The notes below the pieces were generated by a model that worked only from the letters and a program-made list of their open reading frames with translations, ran no database searches and was not told where the DNA came from. A DNA stretch of 64,000 bases from Piscicola geometra (Eukaryota; Annelida; Clitellata; Hirudinida; Piscicolidae): the NCBI GenBank assembly GCA_943735955.1, contig OX030965.1, forward strand, positions 6,718,503 to 6,782,502, in the 5' to 3' direction. This document shows, piece by piece, positions 11,062 through 26,000 of the stretch. A program made the position numbers and the translations under genes. How positions within the stretch are numbered: the first letter of the stretch is position 1; every line of letters begins with the position of its first letter.

Positions 11062-14051
11062 TCATGACTGACATTGGGCGGCACACGTGGTGGCTTTCTG
11101 GCTGGTGACACTGCCAGGGCCTGTGCACACGAACTTGGTTGTGCAATCTTCGTCGTACCACACCTCTCCCAGCTGGAGGGTACACATTTAGAGTTCAACT
11201 TTCATCCCGAAACCCTCTCGCCACGTTAATTATATAAGTCAGTGTATTTTATTGTATTGTTTCAACGGTTAACTTCAAATTTTAATTTTAAAGCCACCAA
11301 AGAATAACTCTACTTTAACAACAAATCACACAAGAAACCCTCTTCCCCACTTCCGTCCCCGTCAAACCTTTCGATCGAGTCCCATGTTATCGACACATTG
11401 GCACATGAGAGCGCTGATGCATTCGCCGTCGTGCAAGACGTTGCCAGGCCCGCACGAGCACGAGTCGTGAGCGGGAGCAAGCGCGCAAGTCTCGATCGCG
11501 TTCGCTTGACCGCAAGTTGGAACGCAACTGGACGTGACCTGCGATGACACGCACTGCATCGCTGGAGAGACGCAGCTGCATGCTGTGGGTGGTGATGGGT
11601 GGGTTTGGTGGAAGGAAGAGTGATTGCGTGAGACTTGAAGTGCTGGAAGTAGGTTTAAGCAGGTTAAAAAGTTTTTTATAAACGATTTTAAAATTTAAAA
11701 TAAAAACTATATTTTATAAACATAAAAATGAAACATTTTATTTTATAAAAGCTTTAAAAATGAAATCTCGATTGAAGTTGAACAAATCGACAGAAAAAAA
11801 TATGTTAAACAAAAATTTTTAACATTAATCAATAATTAATATTGTAAACAAGACCGCAGTTGGAATCCTTCATCCAGTCGACCAGTGGAAAGCCAATGCC
11901 CTGGCACAGGTCTGCGAACGTCTCAATGTTCTGGCAGTAGACCTGAGAGTTTGGTTGGAGCGATGATTATTTTGGCTTTAATCGTTTGGGTTCGTTGGAA
12001 TTATTTTTTTTAAACACATAATTTTTTTTTCTAATTAAAAAAAAAACTGTTTGATTTTTCTTTCTTTAATCCAAATTCCTCCGGTTACAAAACTCTCCCT
12101 TACCCTCTTCTTTCCCTCCCTTACTTTCTCCCTCCCCCTTCACCCTCTACCCTCGTTCCAAACCTGTTGATCTTTAACAGAGCATCCGGTCCCATAGTCC
12201 TCCACGCAGTCAAACTCAAAACGCCTGACGATGAACTCGTCCAGGCGACTGGCGCATTCACTGTTCTTGATGATGGAACACAGTTTCACACCCTCTTTTG
12301 GTGTTATCGTCACTTCAGCCAACACTTCTGCCTCACACTTTCTGGTGGTTTTGTGTGTGGGTGTGAGAAGGTAGGAAGAAGCCATAGAAGTCGATGCTTG
12401 AAAGAATTTTGATTGGAATTTATATTTGGAATTTGAAAGATTTAATTTCAATTTAAGTTTTAATTGAATAAATTATTTTACAGATTTTTGTAGCACTCAC
12501 TCTCCGACTACTCGTTCAGGGTCGTTTTCCACCACGTAACTCAGACCAATCCTGTCGCCAGGGTTCTTGTCGTCTGTTTGAATGTAAAGTTTAATTTAAA
12601 AGTATGCAATAATAAAAATTATGACTACTATGGGGCAATATTTAAAATTTTAGTCCAAAGTTTACTCAATAGAAATACTTTTTAATTTAAACAAATATAT
12701 TTCCAAAAACAATTTCTTAAACCTTTAGTGCTGTCTCCCTTTTTGGTGACAAAGTCATTTTCCTTGTCACCATCGAAGTTTCCACAATATCCGCTCAAAT
12801 TCTTGACTTGCGCCGTCAATGCGACTTCGGCAATCCAGCTTCTGGTGAGACTCACAACCAGACCAAACCTCGTCTCATAAAGCATCTTTCTGTTCGCGTA
12901 GTAGATGCTGAAGTGCTTGTTCCTCACTGGCAGGTTGTTCACTTGGATGCCGTTTATCTGGGGGAGGTATGTGTGGGTTTTGTGGATTGTAGTTTTTGAG
13001 TTCAAATAGTGGTTATCAACGCTGAATTAGCAAATATAAACTAGTTTCAAGTATAAAATATTGAAAAAATAGCTTTAAAATGCTTTAAAAATGTAAAGAA
13101 ATCAATATTTTAAATTTGTGGGTTTTCCACCAAAGCTATCTTTTCTATTCAACTCTTCTTCATTTGCTTTCTTTGGCACTATATTAAGCAAAAATCATCA
13201 AAAATCAATTTCATCATTTTCATCATCATCATCATCATCAACTCCTGCAAACTCACCGTAGCAACAAGCAAGTCCTTGCCGTCCACCTCCCTCCTCAGCA
13301 GCCTCACCACGTGACCAGCGTACACCACCTCCACGTACAGAATGAAGAAAGAGACTTGTCTCTTCTGGTACTTTGCGTACACCTGGAGAAGGAAAGGGTG
13401 GTGCTGAGGAGAGTAGTAGAAAAGATGATAATGATGGTTTTACAATTGAAATTTAAATGTCAAAGTTATTATTTACTTAAAACTAAAAAAAAAACCCTTT
13501 ATCCTCTCTTCTTCCTCCACAAACCTCATAAGGCAAATTGTCAGCGGTGACAGACTTGGCGAGCAGAAACTTGCAAGAGCTTCTGAACTCCAGTGCAGCC
13601 CAGTCGAACGTCTTTGCGTGACCGTTGCCGTGCAGTAGGCAGCTCTCTGTCTCTGTGGGGCGGTTGTGGTGATGGTGGTGGAAGAGTGATGGTGAAGAGA
13701 GGTTGATGGTGAAAGGGAAGGGAAGTGATAGTGGGTAGTGAAGCTGTGGTGATGATGAAGTGGATGGTGATGAATTAGGTGGTATAATTTAAGTACTTTT
13801 TTTTGTAAAAAGAACGATATAAAATACTTAAATTTTGAATCACGGCTTATCAAAGATCTTTTTCTATAAAAACGCTTATAACAATCAGTTTAAATAAATA
13901 TAACCACAATTAATCACTTAGAAGTTATATGAAAACTGACTGATATCGCAGTTCTTTCCGTAGAATCCAGCGCGACAGATGCACTTGTAGGCTCCGTTGC
14001 CCAGCTCCTCGCACTTGCCGTAATTTTGGCACGGAGACTTGGGGTAGCAAA
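11062..14051 (-). CDS. Unit 13 (C-terminal): EGF8, VWD13, C8-13, TIL13, shortened TILa13, stop
   Basis: EGF8 is 13941-14051. VWD13 exons are 13525-13652, 13257-13382, 12723-12957 and 12501-12573. The start [15 protein letters not shown] lacks the Cys seen at the GDPHY position elsewhere, and the loop [13 protein letters not shown] is complete. C8-13 is in exons 12164-12341 and 11855-11942. TIL13 is 11368-11582. The last exon, 11062-11172, opens like every TILa ([10 protein letters not shown]) and then reaches TGA at 11062-11064, a few residues before the final Cys pair of the other copies. Confidence 0.86.
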
Positions 14052-17000
14052 CTGGATGGAAAAGATGAGATTTGAAATAGAATATAAATATAAAAACAGT
14101 ATAATAGCAAAAGAATGGAAGGGAGACATAGGATGAAATGGAAAAATTAAATAATGGAAATATAAAATGAATATGGAAAACAAAATGAAGAAAAACGGAA
14201 GCGTTAAATGATTGCTGTGAAGTTATCGTTGATGTAGACTAACCAGAACACATTCCTTCGTTGCACTGCATGCTGTGCGGGCATTTGTAGGGTGTTTTGG
14301 AGATGGAGTGGGTGGGCTGGCAGACGAATTTGAAGGCGCAATCGAGGCTCAACCAAGTGGTGTTCAGCTGGGTGGCGGGAAGGTTTGAGGGTGGGTGATG
14401 ATGAAATTGGAATAGGGTAAGTTTAAATAGTTTTAAATTAGATTAAGTTTGAATAAACATGAGAAAAAAGTGTATAAAAATTTGAGAAATACAATGAGCA
14501 TATAAATAACATATTTCCTCAAAACTTTGTTTGAAAACTAAATTACAAAACGGATAAAGCAAGGCCTAAGGGCTATTTGTGCGCCCAAGTACCTCATAAG
14601 ATTGTCCGTCGACTTCGGAGACACAGCCACACTGGGCTGGTTCGACACACCTTCCCTTGAACAGTTTCTGACCCTCCTTGGCACACTGGCACATGTCTCT
14701 ACCCTTTGGCATCTTGCACGTGTCGTTGTTTTGTCTGTGGTGGGTTGTTGTTGCTTCGTTGTGGGTGTAGAAAGTATTTTGTTTGAAAAGGTTTAATTGA
14801 ATTTAAGTATATGATCAGTTGTGGAGAGTTTAAGACGGTGAAAGTGTGCAAGTGTAAGTGCATGTGCACATTGCGCATGAGTAGTTTGACGTGGTTTCGA
14901 AATCATTAGACTCGAAATTCATTTCTCACTTTCTAGTGTTGTCATTAACTTCTGCCTCACCTGCTCTGTTCGGTGGTTCTGATGAGCGGGTAGGTGGTGA
15001 GGGAAGGGTTGGGACAGGTCTCAACACACGAACGCGAGTCAGCCACACACAACATGTCGCGGTTGTCGCAGCCACAAGCTGTAGTCATGGTTGGGGTTAG
15101 AGTGAAAGAATGATGAAAGTTAAATTAAATAGATTATTCTAAATTTTAATAAAATTAAACAAGTAAAACTAAAAATTATAAAATAAATAAAAAACTTACG
15201 GCAGTCGAACAGTTGTTTCCATCCGAACAAGATTCTCTCCTCAACGCCAGCCAAGCGACACTCTTCCACATAGCTTCCGATCACCTTACAAGCCACCTTC
15301 GAGAGACATTTTGGCCCGAAAGAACTAAGACAAGCCCTGTGGTAGAAGTTGAGACTTTCAGCGGAAAGCTTCTCGTTGCATTCGGGAAGGTAGAACTGGT
15401 TGGTGCTGGACTTTCCGATGAGCTGGAGACATTTTTGGAGACCAGCGTCGCATGGCTTGGGTGGTGCTACTGCTTCGCAAGCTCTGTCGGAGATATGTTA
15501 GAGAGTTTGCAGTGTTGGATAGAATAATTTAGTTATTATTATGATTTTAGTTTTTTATTGTTTCACATACATCTTTATACAATTCACAGACATTTCCTAA
15601 GAATATCAGCGAAAAGTTCCACTCACACAACATCCGTTCCTTCAGTCTTGACGGCAAACGACTCTCCCACCAGTCTCCCAGGCTCTTCAGTGTTGGAAAC
15701 ATCCTCCAAAGATGCAGTAAGAAAATCATTCTTGTAATCATTATCGTAATTGCCGCAAAATCCTTTCACTTGCAGTTGCATTCTGTAGGGCACCTTCACG
15801 TACACTGTTCCCTGCGCGCCAATTCCCACCAAAACCACTTTCTCGTCTGTTCCTAGCACCACCTCAACGTTCATGCCAAAGTACTGGATGCTGATGTTCG
15901 GACGCACGTAGGGAACCTCAACGCTGACTTCTCTAACCTGGAAAGTCAGTGGTGCAAGTGGTAAGAGGGTAATTGTGTTTTTATTTTTAAATAAAAATGT
16001 AAAAAACTGAAAAAATGCTTTTTGAAGCTGGTTTTAAAAAAATATGTCACCTGAACTACTAGGGATAAAAAAATTATAAATTTCAAATATTAAAAAAACT
16101 ATTTAGAAACAAAATTCCCCATTATTTGACTAGCAAATAAAGGTCTCACATAAACGCCTGTGATTGGCTTGTATGCTTGGTACTCATTGGTTAGTCTGAT
16201 TCTGACGTCACTCCACTCCACGTCCACCATTTGTGGAGAGAACATTCCTTCCATGTCGAGACTGTTGGTGACGACGACTCTGATTGGATGGCCAAGTAGG
16301 TCAAGTTCGGTGAGCAAGAAAGGACATTGGCTGGTGAAGGAGAGGTGGGCGTGGTCGAATGTGGTGCAGTGGAAGTTGCCGACGCATCTGCATGTGCTCG
16401 TTTGGAATTCTGTGGTTTTGAGAGGGGGAAGTGGGGTTGGTTGTGAGAGGGGTCGGTGGTTGAGAAAAGATTTAAACCTTGGAATTCATAATAAAAAATT
16501 GAAATGATCGTGAAGACTTTTAGAATTTTTATAGCTAAAAAGCTTTTCGAAGACTCGATTCAAATCATCATACAGCAACCCTCAACAACACTCCTCAACA
16601 CACACCACAACAATCCTCAACAATCATCATCATACAGCAACACTCCTCAACACTCCTCAACACACACCACAATGGCTGATCGAGTCGGTGAAGCTCCTTT
16701 CCGCCTTCTCTATAGCCTCCACGTCCGTCAGAAGGAAGTAGTCCCAGTGTTCCTGCTCATGATGATGATGATGAGGATGGGGATGATGATGATGGGGATG
16801 ATAATGATGATGATGATAATGATGATGATGATGATGCCACCTTGTGCGGTCTCGATGAAATCAGTGGCAGCAGCTGCGTGTACTTGAGGTCTGTCGTCAG
16901 CCCCAGAACCACTGTCCTTACATCCAGCAGCCTGTGGATAGTGGTGATGATGATGATGATGGTGGTAGTGGTTGTGGTGATGCCGATGAGGATGATGGTG

Positions 17001-20000
17001 GTGGTAAGGAAAGCGGTGATATTGATGTTAATGATGATTCAATAAGCCAAAATAGTTTCATTTTACGTTACAAACTTTAAAAAAATCCAAATATTTAAGA
17101 TAAAAAAACTTCATCACACTAATAACTCCATGACTTCATCCTCATCCCCCCTCACCTAAGATTGAACACTTCATGGTTGATGACATGGTACTGGTCGTCA
17201 TAATCTCGCACATTTCCATCGGTGATGAGGACCAAAACGTCGGGCACCAGGCCTCTCTTCCCGGTGCACCTCGACTTCTCGAAAACGTCTCTGCGCGCGA
17301 CCGTCAGAGCCTCGCCGAGGTTCGATACTCCGCCGACGCTCTTCAGCGAGACGATCGATTCGAGGAGCGACTTTTTGGTAAAGAATCTTGGGATGGTTTT
17401 TGGGGGTGTTGGGCTGAGTTGTGTGCCTATTGATGGGTTGTTGATGGGTTGTTTTTTGTATAATTTACAATTTTTATAAAGTAAATTTTAAAAGGTGTTT
17501 TATACAGTTTATTAAAATTCTTTAAATTAAATTTTCAAAATTAAATATATATTTTATTTATTTAAATGAATATCTACTCACTGGCCGAGGTCGAAGACGA
17601 TTCTGGCCTCAGTTGAAAACTTGATCAGACCCACTCTGGTCTTGTTCGTGGAGATGTCGACGATCTTGATGACGTCATGGATCATCATCAGGATCGCCTC
17701 CCATACGTCACACGTGTCTTCGTTTCCGCATATGGATGATGACTCGTCGATCATTATGAGAATGTCTTTGGGACTGTCACAACCTGGCGAATAAAATATA
17801 AATTAAAATAAAACAATTATAAACTTTAAGAGATACAAATTATTCGATACAATTTCTTTCAAATAATTTTTTTTCAACTTTTGAAAAGTGGTTAAAATGA
17901 ATAACTTAAATTAAATTAAATTAATTAGTTGCCCGCACCGATGCAGTGTGCAGACAGGCACTCGGTGAGGGCAGGGCAGGTGTATTCTTCCTTCCAAACG
18001 ATGCCCTGGTCAGTGCACTTGTACTTGCTGCCGCAGTCCTCAGACAACCACTCTTCTCCGAACTGTGTGGAATTGGAAAGGAGGGGGAGAGGGGGGTGGG
18101 ATGGTGGGTTAGCGTGAAGGTGGTCAGTGTGAAGGTTGAATGGGAGGAGGGTGGGAGATGGATTAGGATGTGTGAGATGGATAGTTGTGGTGGGATTTGA
18201 AAAAATAGGATGGAGGTTAAATCAGGCGTGGGTTTTATGATTTTGAATGCGAGCATGCTAAAATGATTGAATAATTTTACCAGACGGCCTGATCCGTAGT
18301 TGTCAATGCAGTCCCTGGGTCCACAAGGTCCTGGGTATCTGTGCGGAGGTTCAAAGGTTAAAATAATAATTAAAAAAAGAGAAAAAGATCAATAATAAAA
18401 AAACAAAATAGAAATATCAAAAAAACATTTCAAAACTACCGATGCACACCTCGAGATGGAGTTGCAGAAGACAGTGTCGTAAGTCGGGGTGTCAATGCAC
18501 ATGAGCGGGTTGACCTGCCATGCTGCGTTGCAAGGGGAGCCCCACACCTTGCAGCTCAGCTCTTTCAGGCCCGTGTCACAAGCTGAAGGAAGAGGAAGAG
18601 ATTAATTGAACGAAGAGAAAGTTTCAATTATTTTTTGAAAGAGTTTATTGAAGTAGAATAAAGTTGGAATATCATATTGAAAATTGACTTTAATAGAGTT
18701 TGCGTTGAAATAATTTCCTTACAAAAACCCTAACTCATGCGCCGTTCATTATATACCAACAAATCGTCTATTTCCACTCACGACATCCGCTGTCGTTCCT
18801 CCAGTCCTTGAAGGACTCCTGAGGCACCTTGAATGCACAAATGGCCGCCAAGTCTTCGAACAAGGTGCAGATGGCACCGTGGTCGCATGTGGATTTCCAT
18901 CTGGGGTGGAGTGGTGCAAATGCCAGGTGAGTATTGGCGTGGAGTGAGAATTGGTGTAGGGTGAGAATTGTCGGAGTGGAGTGAGAATTGGTGTAGGGTG
19001 AGAATTGTCGTGGAGTGAGAATTGGTGTAGGGTGAGAATTGTCGGAGTGGAGTGAGAATTGGCGTGGAGTGAGAATTGGTGTAGGGTGAGAATTGGCGTG
19101 GAGTGAGAATTGGTGTAGGGTGAGAATTGGTGTAGGGTGAGAATTGGTGTAGGGTGAGAATTGGCGTGGAGTGAGAATTGGTGTAGAGTGAGAATTGGCG
19201 TGGAGTGAGAATTGGTGTAGGGTGAGAATTGGTGTAGGGTGAGAATTGTCGGAGTGGAGAAGTCGAGTGTTGAAGTAGAGTGAGTAAAATGCACAACGTT
19301 GATGAAAGTGAAATCTCGACAGCCACCTCTTTTGGCACTTGGTTCGCACGAGCTCGACGAGGTGTTCGTCAATCGTCCACAAACAGTGCGCGAACACCGA
19401 ATCGTCCTTGAGCACCTTCAATTAATCCATTCAATTAAACCATTCATTTAAACCATTCAATTAAACCATTTAACTTATTTAATAATAGTAAAAAATATAA
19501 TAATAAAACAAATTAACAATCTTATAATATAATTTTTTTAAAATTGTATTATATATTCTTCACACGCCATACCTTGACACACGGCGACTCCACTTCACAC
19601 GTTTTGGCCACGTCTTTAGGCTCGATGCTGCAGTTTCTGATGGAGGAGACGATATGATGGTGACAAGGAAGCTCATGGAAAGTGTATGAGCAACAAAAAT
19701 ATTAAACAATTATTAAATTTTATACAATTATTTGTTTTTTTAGTAGTCCTCAGACACAAATGAATGCTTCCAACAAAGTGGACTAGAAGCTTATACGGGT
19801 AATACGCCACTATAATATTTTGTGTAATAACTATTATTATTAATATCAATATTATTCAATAATTATTTTTTTAAAAAACCCTAATATTTCGTCTCCAATG
19901 TCGACTGCGTAGAACTCAGCAAGCTTGTTTCCAAGGCTCCAGTCATACTCTGCATCCACCATCACCTGAGACTTTCCAGCCACCATCGCCTGAAATGGTG

Positions 20001-23000
20001 GTTTAATTAAGCTTTTAATTAATTTTTTTAATTGAATGTTTTTATTAAATTAGTTTTCAATTTTATTTGTTTTTCACTCATTAAATTTTTTGTCTTAATT
20101 AAAATGAATGAAACTAACGGATATTTTAAAGAGAAAAAATCATTTTAGATAAAAATTTAATTAAATAAATATTGAAATACACATAAAACTTAATCAAAAT
20201 TTCATAACTTTTCCACCCACATCCTCCTTCCTTCTTTTCCCAACTCACGTCATTAAACAGCACTCCATCGTTATTTCCACAGAATCCGTTAACATTTGCA
20301 CTCCCGGAGAGATGGGCAGCAGAAACCAGGGCATGCAAACTGGCTACTCCAAGACTGTTGAACTCCACTTGAAGGCCAAACTTAGTACTAACTCGGATGT
20401 AACTGGCGTAAAAAGTTATCTCGAAGATCGGCGGTAGGTTGGTGAGCTTGTTGTTGCTGGTTTGAGCGTTGATGGAGTTGTACGCGAGTCCTGGAGACTT
20501 GTAGGGCACTGAGACCTCTATGCCGTTCACCTGTTTCGTGAGCGTCGAATTAAAAAAAAAAAATATCAAAAAATTAAAATATATATTCAAGATGATCTGG
20601 ACTAATATACTAATACTAAAAAAACACTGAAAAAATATTCCAATAACAGAGCCCTCCAAAGCCACTCACGGTAGCTCTGGCTGGGGCAACCTTTCCCCCG
20701 AGAATCTTCTCCAACCTCACTGTGTAGCCAGCAATCAGCACTTCGACGTACTGGATCCACACTTCTCCACTCCCACAGTCCTTCACATTTCTCGCCCTGA
20801 CCTCCACTTCGGAATAAATCGCCTTCCCGGGAGTGCCTGATGCAGTGTTACTGTCTGCTGGAACCCCGTCTGAGACTTTCACCAGTTTTGCCTTTTTGAT
20901 GTTTTCGTTTAAAAAATATTTTTGGTAAACAAAATTTAAGGATGAAGATTATTAATTCATTAATAAATTTGAAATATAATATAACATCTTTAAATTTATC
21001 AAATAGTCCAAAAAACCTTCTAAAAAAGAAAAAATATTCAATTAAAATAAAAAAATAAAAGTATAAAAAAATGATTAAAAGCCTAAATCAGCTAGAAACC
21101 TTGAAGAGCGTCCACTTGCCGACGTTGGTGTTGAGGAGTTCGTAGCCGTCAAAAGTCTCGCACAGTGCGCCCTTGACGCATCTGCAAGTGATCGTCGAGA
21201 GCTCTGTCAGGGTTTGAAAGTGAGGAAGGAAAGGTTTTAATTGGGAAAGTCATTTAGTTCATTTTGTATATAAAAGTGTAAATGTTAAAATAAATAGGAG
21301 AAAATTGAAAATTATAAGTTTAGAGCTTCATTTTTTTCATCGTAAAATTACTTTCGTCCAATTATAAAAATATCTAAACTCTTTCCGAATAGGCATTACC
21401 TATTCCGCATCTTTCTCCTGCGAATCCTCTGGGACAGGTGCACTTGAACCTGTTGTTCTTCGCGTCAAAACACTCTCCTCCGTTTAAGCAAGGGTCCGGT
21501 TGGCAAGCTGGTGTTGTTGATGATAGTAGTGTTGATGATAATAGTGTTGGTGATAGTAGTGTTGATGATAGTAGTGTTGATGATAGTAGTGTTGATGATA
21601 GTAGTGTTGAGGATAGTAGTGTTGATGATAGTAGTGTTGCTGATAGTAGTGTTGATGATAGTAGTGTTGATGATAGTAGTGTTAATGATAGTAGTGTTGA
21701 TGATAGTAGTGTTGATGATAGTAGTGTTGATGATAGTAGTGTTGATGATAGTAGTGTTGATGATAGTAGTGTTGATGATAGTAGTGTTGATGATAGTAGT
21801 GTTGATGATAGTAGTGTTGATGATAGTAGTGTTGATGATAATAGTGTTGATGGTGTTGAGTCTAATGTGACTAGTATGTGTGGTAAGTAGTAGTAAAGTA
21901 TTCTTGAAAGTAGTAGCAAAATTATAAACTAATGCGTTTCAACTAAATAATTAAACCAACTAATCAGCAAACTTAATTAATCAAATAAATCAATACATTT
22001 TTATGAAATCGGTTAATTTTTCACAATTCCCTAAAGCACCTTTATAGTAGAAAGCATGAAGTGTATTAGCATAAAGTTTATACACTTAACACCCAGCCTC
22101 TCTATCATCCATCTCCCCTGACTCCTCACCAGTGCAGCGGTTGATGTAGCAGGAAGTTCCGTCGGGACATTGGAAGGCCTGCCTGCTGATGTTGCCGATG
22201 GCGTCGCAAGTAGACACCTGGAGACAGTCTCTGCTTATCCACGTGCTGTTCACCTGGAAATAAAAGTAGGGTGATTGTATAGTTTTATTTAATAGTAACA
22301 ATAAATATTATATTATTTTAATATAGTTTTATTTAATAGTAACAATATTTCTTTTATAATAAGTTTTCTGTTAGAACTTAAAAAATATTTTTTTCAAAAC
22401 TAAGTTGAATTTATTAAAGATACGTGAATATTAATTAGAATTTGTTAAAAAATATATTTAAAACTTTAACAAAATCCCACCTTGTGTTCAGTGCCATCAG
22501 CGTCGTCATAGCAACCACAGGCTTCTTTGGCGACGCATTTTCCTTGGAAGACGACGTGGTCGGGGTCTTTGCAAACACATGTGTCGTGTCTTCGCGGCAG
22601 TTCACATGTGTCGACGGCGTCTGGTTTGGAGCAAGAGTTGATGCAAGCGGAAGATTCTTTGGCGCACTTTTGATCTTCGTCGTTGCACTCACACGCTGTG
22701 TGGGACGGTAAAAGAGAGGGGGTAACTCAAAGGTTGGACAAATTAAAAGTAAAACATAATTTAGCGGAATAAAATTGCAAATTTATTAGTTTGTTTCCGA
22801 CTCACAGCACATCATCTTCTCCCTCCAGTCATCGGGAACGACGCTTTCGCCTCCCGCCAAGGACCTGCACTCGTCCACATACTGCTCCACCACGTTGCAG
22901 TGCGTCCGTTCCTTGCAGATCTAGAAGAAGAAAGAGGGAAGGATGCATGGGTGCATGGATAGAAACGGAATAGTATTTACTAAATGAATTATTATCTTAT

Positions 23001-26000
23001 ACACATAAAATATAATAGTGGAAAAATATTTCCAAAGGATTAAATCATAAAATTAAGTTAAATACTTGAGAATTAAAAGTATTCAAAAAAGAAATGTATT
23101 TATTATAAAATTTTAATTCCCTACCGATGAGAGATCAAACAGGCAATTCTGAGTGAAACTCTCGGCTTGTTCAGGCCTTTGCTCCTTGAAGAGCTTGTAG
23201 CATTCCGCAAAGAGTCCACTTTCACTTGAGAGGGAATCGCACTTTTCAGAATTCAAGAAACAAACTTTCTCGGGGTCGTCGATTTGTGGGTGTTCGAAAC
23301 AAGACCTTGGTTTGGGTGGGTGTTGAGGGTTGTTAATTATTTAATAGTTCGCTAGATGGTACTCTAACTTCATAAAAGCTCTGAATAAAATTTTTATTTA
23401 TATAAAAAATGGCCGTCACGTTTAACATTTTTGGTTCCGGTTTGATTGAGGTTTCACTCACTCTGATTTGTCTTTGACATTCTGGATGACGTAGCTGTCT
23501 CCGATCTGCACTCCGAGGTCTTTGCGGTTGGTGTAGGAGGTTCCGTTGGACAAGGCCCTGAAGAAAATGAATTAAAATAACGTTTAACACCAGATTACAC
23601 CAGAAAAATCAATTTAATATTAGAAAAAACAGTTTAAAAAGTTAACATATAAAAAAGAAAAAATAATAATTAAGAAACCTTAGTTTTAGTAGAGGAAATA
23701 CAACTTCTAGTAGGAAAATAACTTTTGGAACGAAAAATAAGAGCTATGTTAGAAATATAACCCACCAATCATTGAACTTGTCTCCATCAAAGTTACCGCA
23801 GAAGCCGTGCGTCAGGAAGGCGTAACTACGGGGTACCTCGACATACGTCCTCCAAGTTGTTGACATGGCAACCACCAGGCCGAATGACGTCACGAGTTCA
23901 GTGAAGGCGCCATTGAAGCGGAAACTGAAGTTCTCAAATTTGGAAGGAATCACCACTTGGATTCCGTCGACCTTGTGGAAGGGGGTGGAGGTTTGTAATA
24001 AATTTTTTAATAAAAATTAATAATAATAAATTATTTTTAAATAAATTTTTATAATATCAATTCATAAAAATAAAACTTAGAAAAAAAATCAAAGTAATTG
24101 TACAATTATAAATAATGATTTGAAAAAATGGCACTCACAAAAGCGACGACAGGACTGATGTCGGTGTTCTTGAGTTTGCGGATCTGGATGACCTGATCGA
24201 ACACAAGGACCTCCAGCATGTCAGCCCACGTGACGCACTTGTCGCCGAAGCGATGGAATCCCTTCAGAGCCACTTCGAAGCCAGGCAGTCCAATGTCTTC
24301 CGGGGAAGTAGTCAGTGCTGAGTTGGGGTACTCAGCTAGGAGGAACTTGCAGGAGCCCTGGTAGCTGAGGTGGAGATTATCGAAGGTGGAGCAGTGCACG
24401 TCTCCGAAACAGGAACACTTGGCAGGCTTGGTGTCTGTGGGGGGAGAATGTGCTTCTTTTAGGGACTTGAATATGATAAAAAATTATTTTTAGTTTAGGT
24501 TAATTAAAAATTAACTTGTTATTTTTTATGAAATGATTTGTCTTTAAATAGTTTATTATGGAAAATGATGATAGATAGATGGATGGAATACCGCATATAA
24601 GAAGGTTTTCTTCGATTCCTGATCTGACCTTGAACTGATCACTGAACGACTCGAGGTAGAAGTAGTTTTTGTTCAACTGTTGTGAAATATCGAGACAAAT
24701 TATTATTATTATTACTTGAATAAATTGTAACAAAAATAATATTAGATTTGTACGTCAATAACCAATAGTAACTATTAATATTAACTGCTATCAAACACCA
24801 ACTGACCTTGTTTGGGGCAGAGGCGTAAGATCGAACCATTTCCTTGGGGAGGGGCTGGTCGAAGAGAGCTCCGAGCGAGACTATGTTGGTGCCGGCCAGT
24901 TTCAGTCGGTCAAGCCTCATGCTCACCCCGGCCTTGTCCCTCTCATTTCCGCTGAAGGCCGATGTGGTGACGATGATGACGTGTTTGGAGACGTGCGCCC
25001 AGTTGACCTTGGATTGGAGGGCACTTTGGAGGAGTTCCAGAGCATTGTTCAGGTTGGCTCCTGCTTTGTCTGAAACCTTGAGGTCCTTTATTGCTTTGGC
25101 TAGACTCTTCTGGTCTTTGATTCTGAATAAGGCATTTTTCAATAAATCAAAAGTATATTGATAATGAAATAAACATATAAATTATTTACATATTTGAAAG
25201 AAATCAAAGACACCAACTTTCTAGAGCCAAACTCAAGCTTAGCGACGTCAGCGAACGAGATGAGAGTAACATCGCTCTTGGATAGGTCGAGTGGTAAGAG
25301 TGTGTCAGCGAGGAGGGATAGCAGTTGTTTGAAGCGACGACAGGTGCGCGCGCTTGCATCGAAAGTGGCGTCGTTTTGGCAGATGGAAGCCGAGGTTTGC
25401 ATCAACAGGAAGACGTCCTTCGCTTGGTCGCAGCCTGATTCGAGTCGTTTCAAAGAGTTTAATCACTATTTTTATGTTAATTTTTGTTTTATTACTTATA
25501 TTTTTTTATTTGACAATTTAAAAGACTTTGTTAGATTAAATACATTTGTCTTATAGAAAAATAAGGCAAAATATAATATAGAATATAAAATAAAAAAATT
25601 ATGAGATTAATTAAATTTCAGAATTTCACAGCGCACCATGGCAGTGTGATCCGGTGCAGATATCTGGTGCAGTGCATTGGTGCTTCAAGTCGACGACTGT
25701 GTTGGGTCCTGTGCACTCTTTGACCACTCCACACGAGTCCTCCAACCAGGTTTCACCGATCTTTGCGTGGTTGTTTGAAGATGGTTTTGTTTTTGTAAAC
25801 TGTCGATGAAGTTTATAATAAAACTATAAAAAAAACATTTTTAAAATGCCGCAATAGTTATTTAGTTTTTGGATGAATATCTCTCAAAATAATTCTCATT
25901 AAAAAAAATGTAAATTTTAATTTCGATTAATTTTATTTCCCATCTAAAAGTCCATCTTCCAAACAAAGCGACCTCTTTGGCTCTTCCTTTGCCATCGACA

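Noticed and set aside
18749..19421. Three overlapping minus-strand frames of about 200 residues with TLHQFS/NSHPT repeats
   Set aside because: Minisatellite within an intron. Only 18782-18900 and 19327-19415 are C8 exons.
21374..21919. Open frames of Ser/Leu/Thr repeats (minus) and Val/Asp/Ser repeats (plus)
   Set aside because: Artefacts of the 15-bp array. The real exon is EGF7 at 21400-21507.
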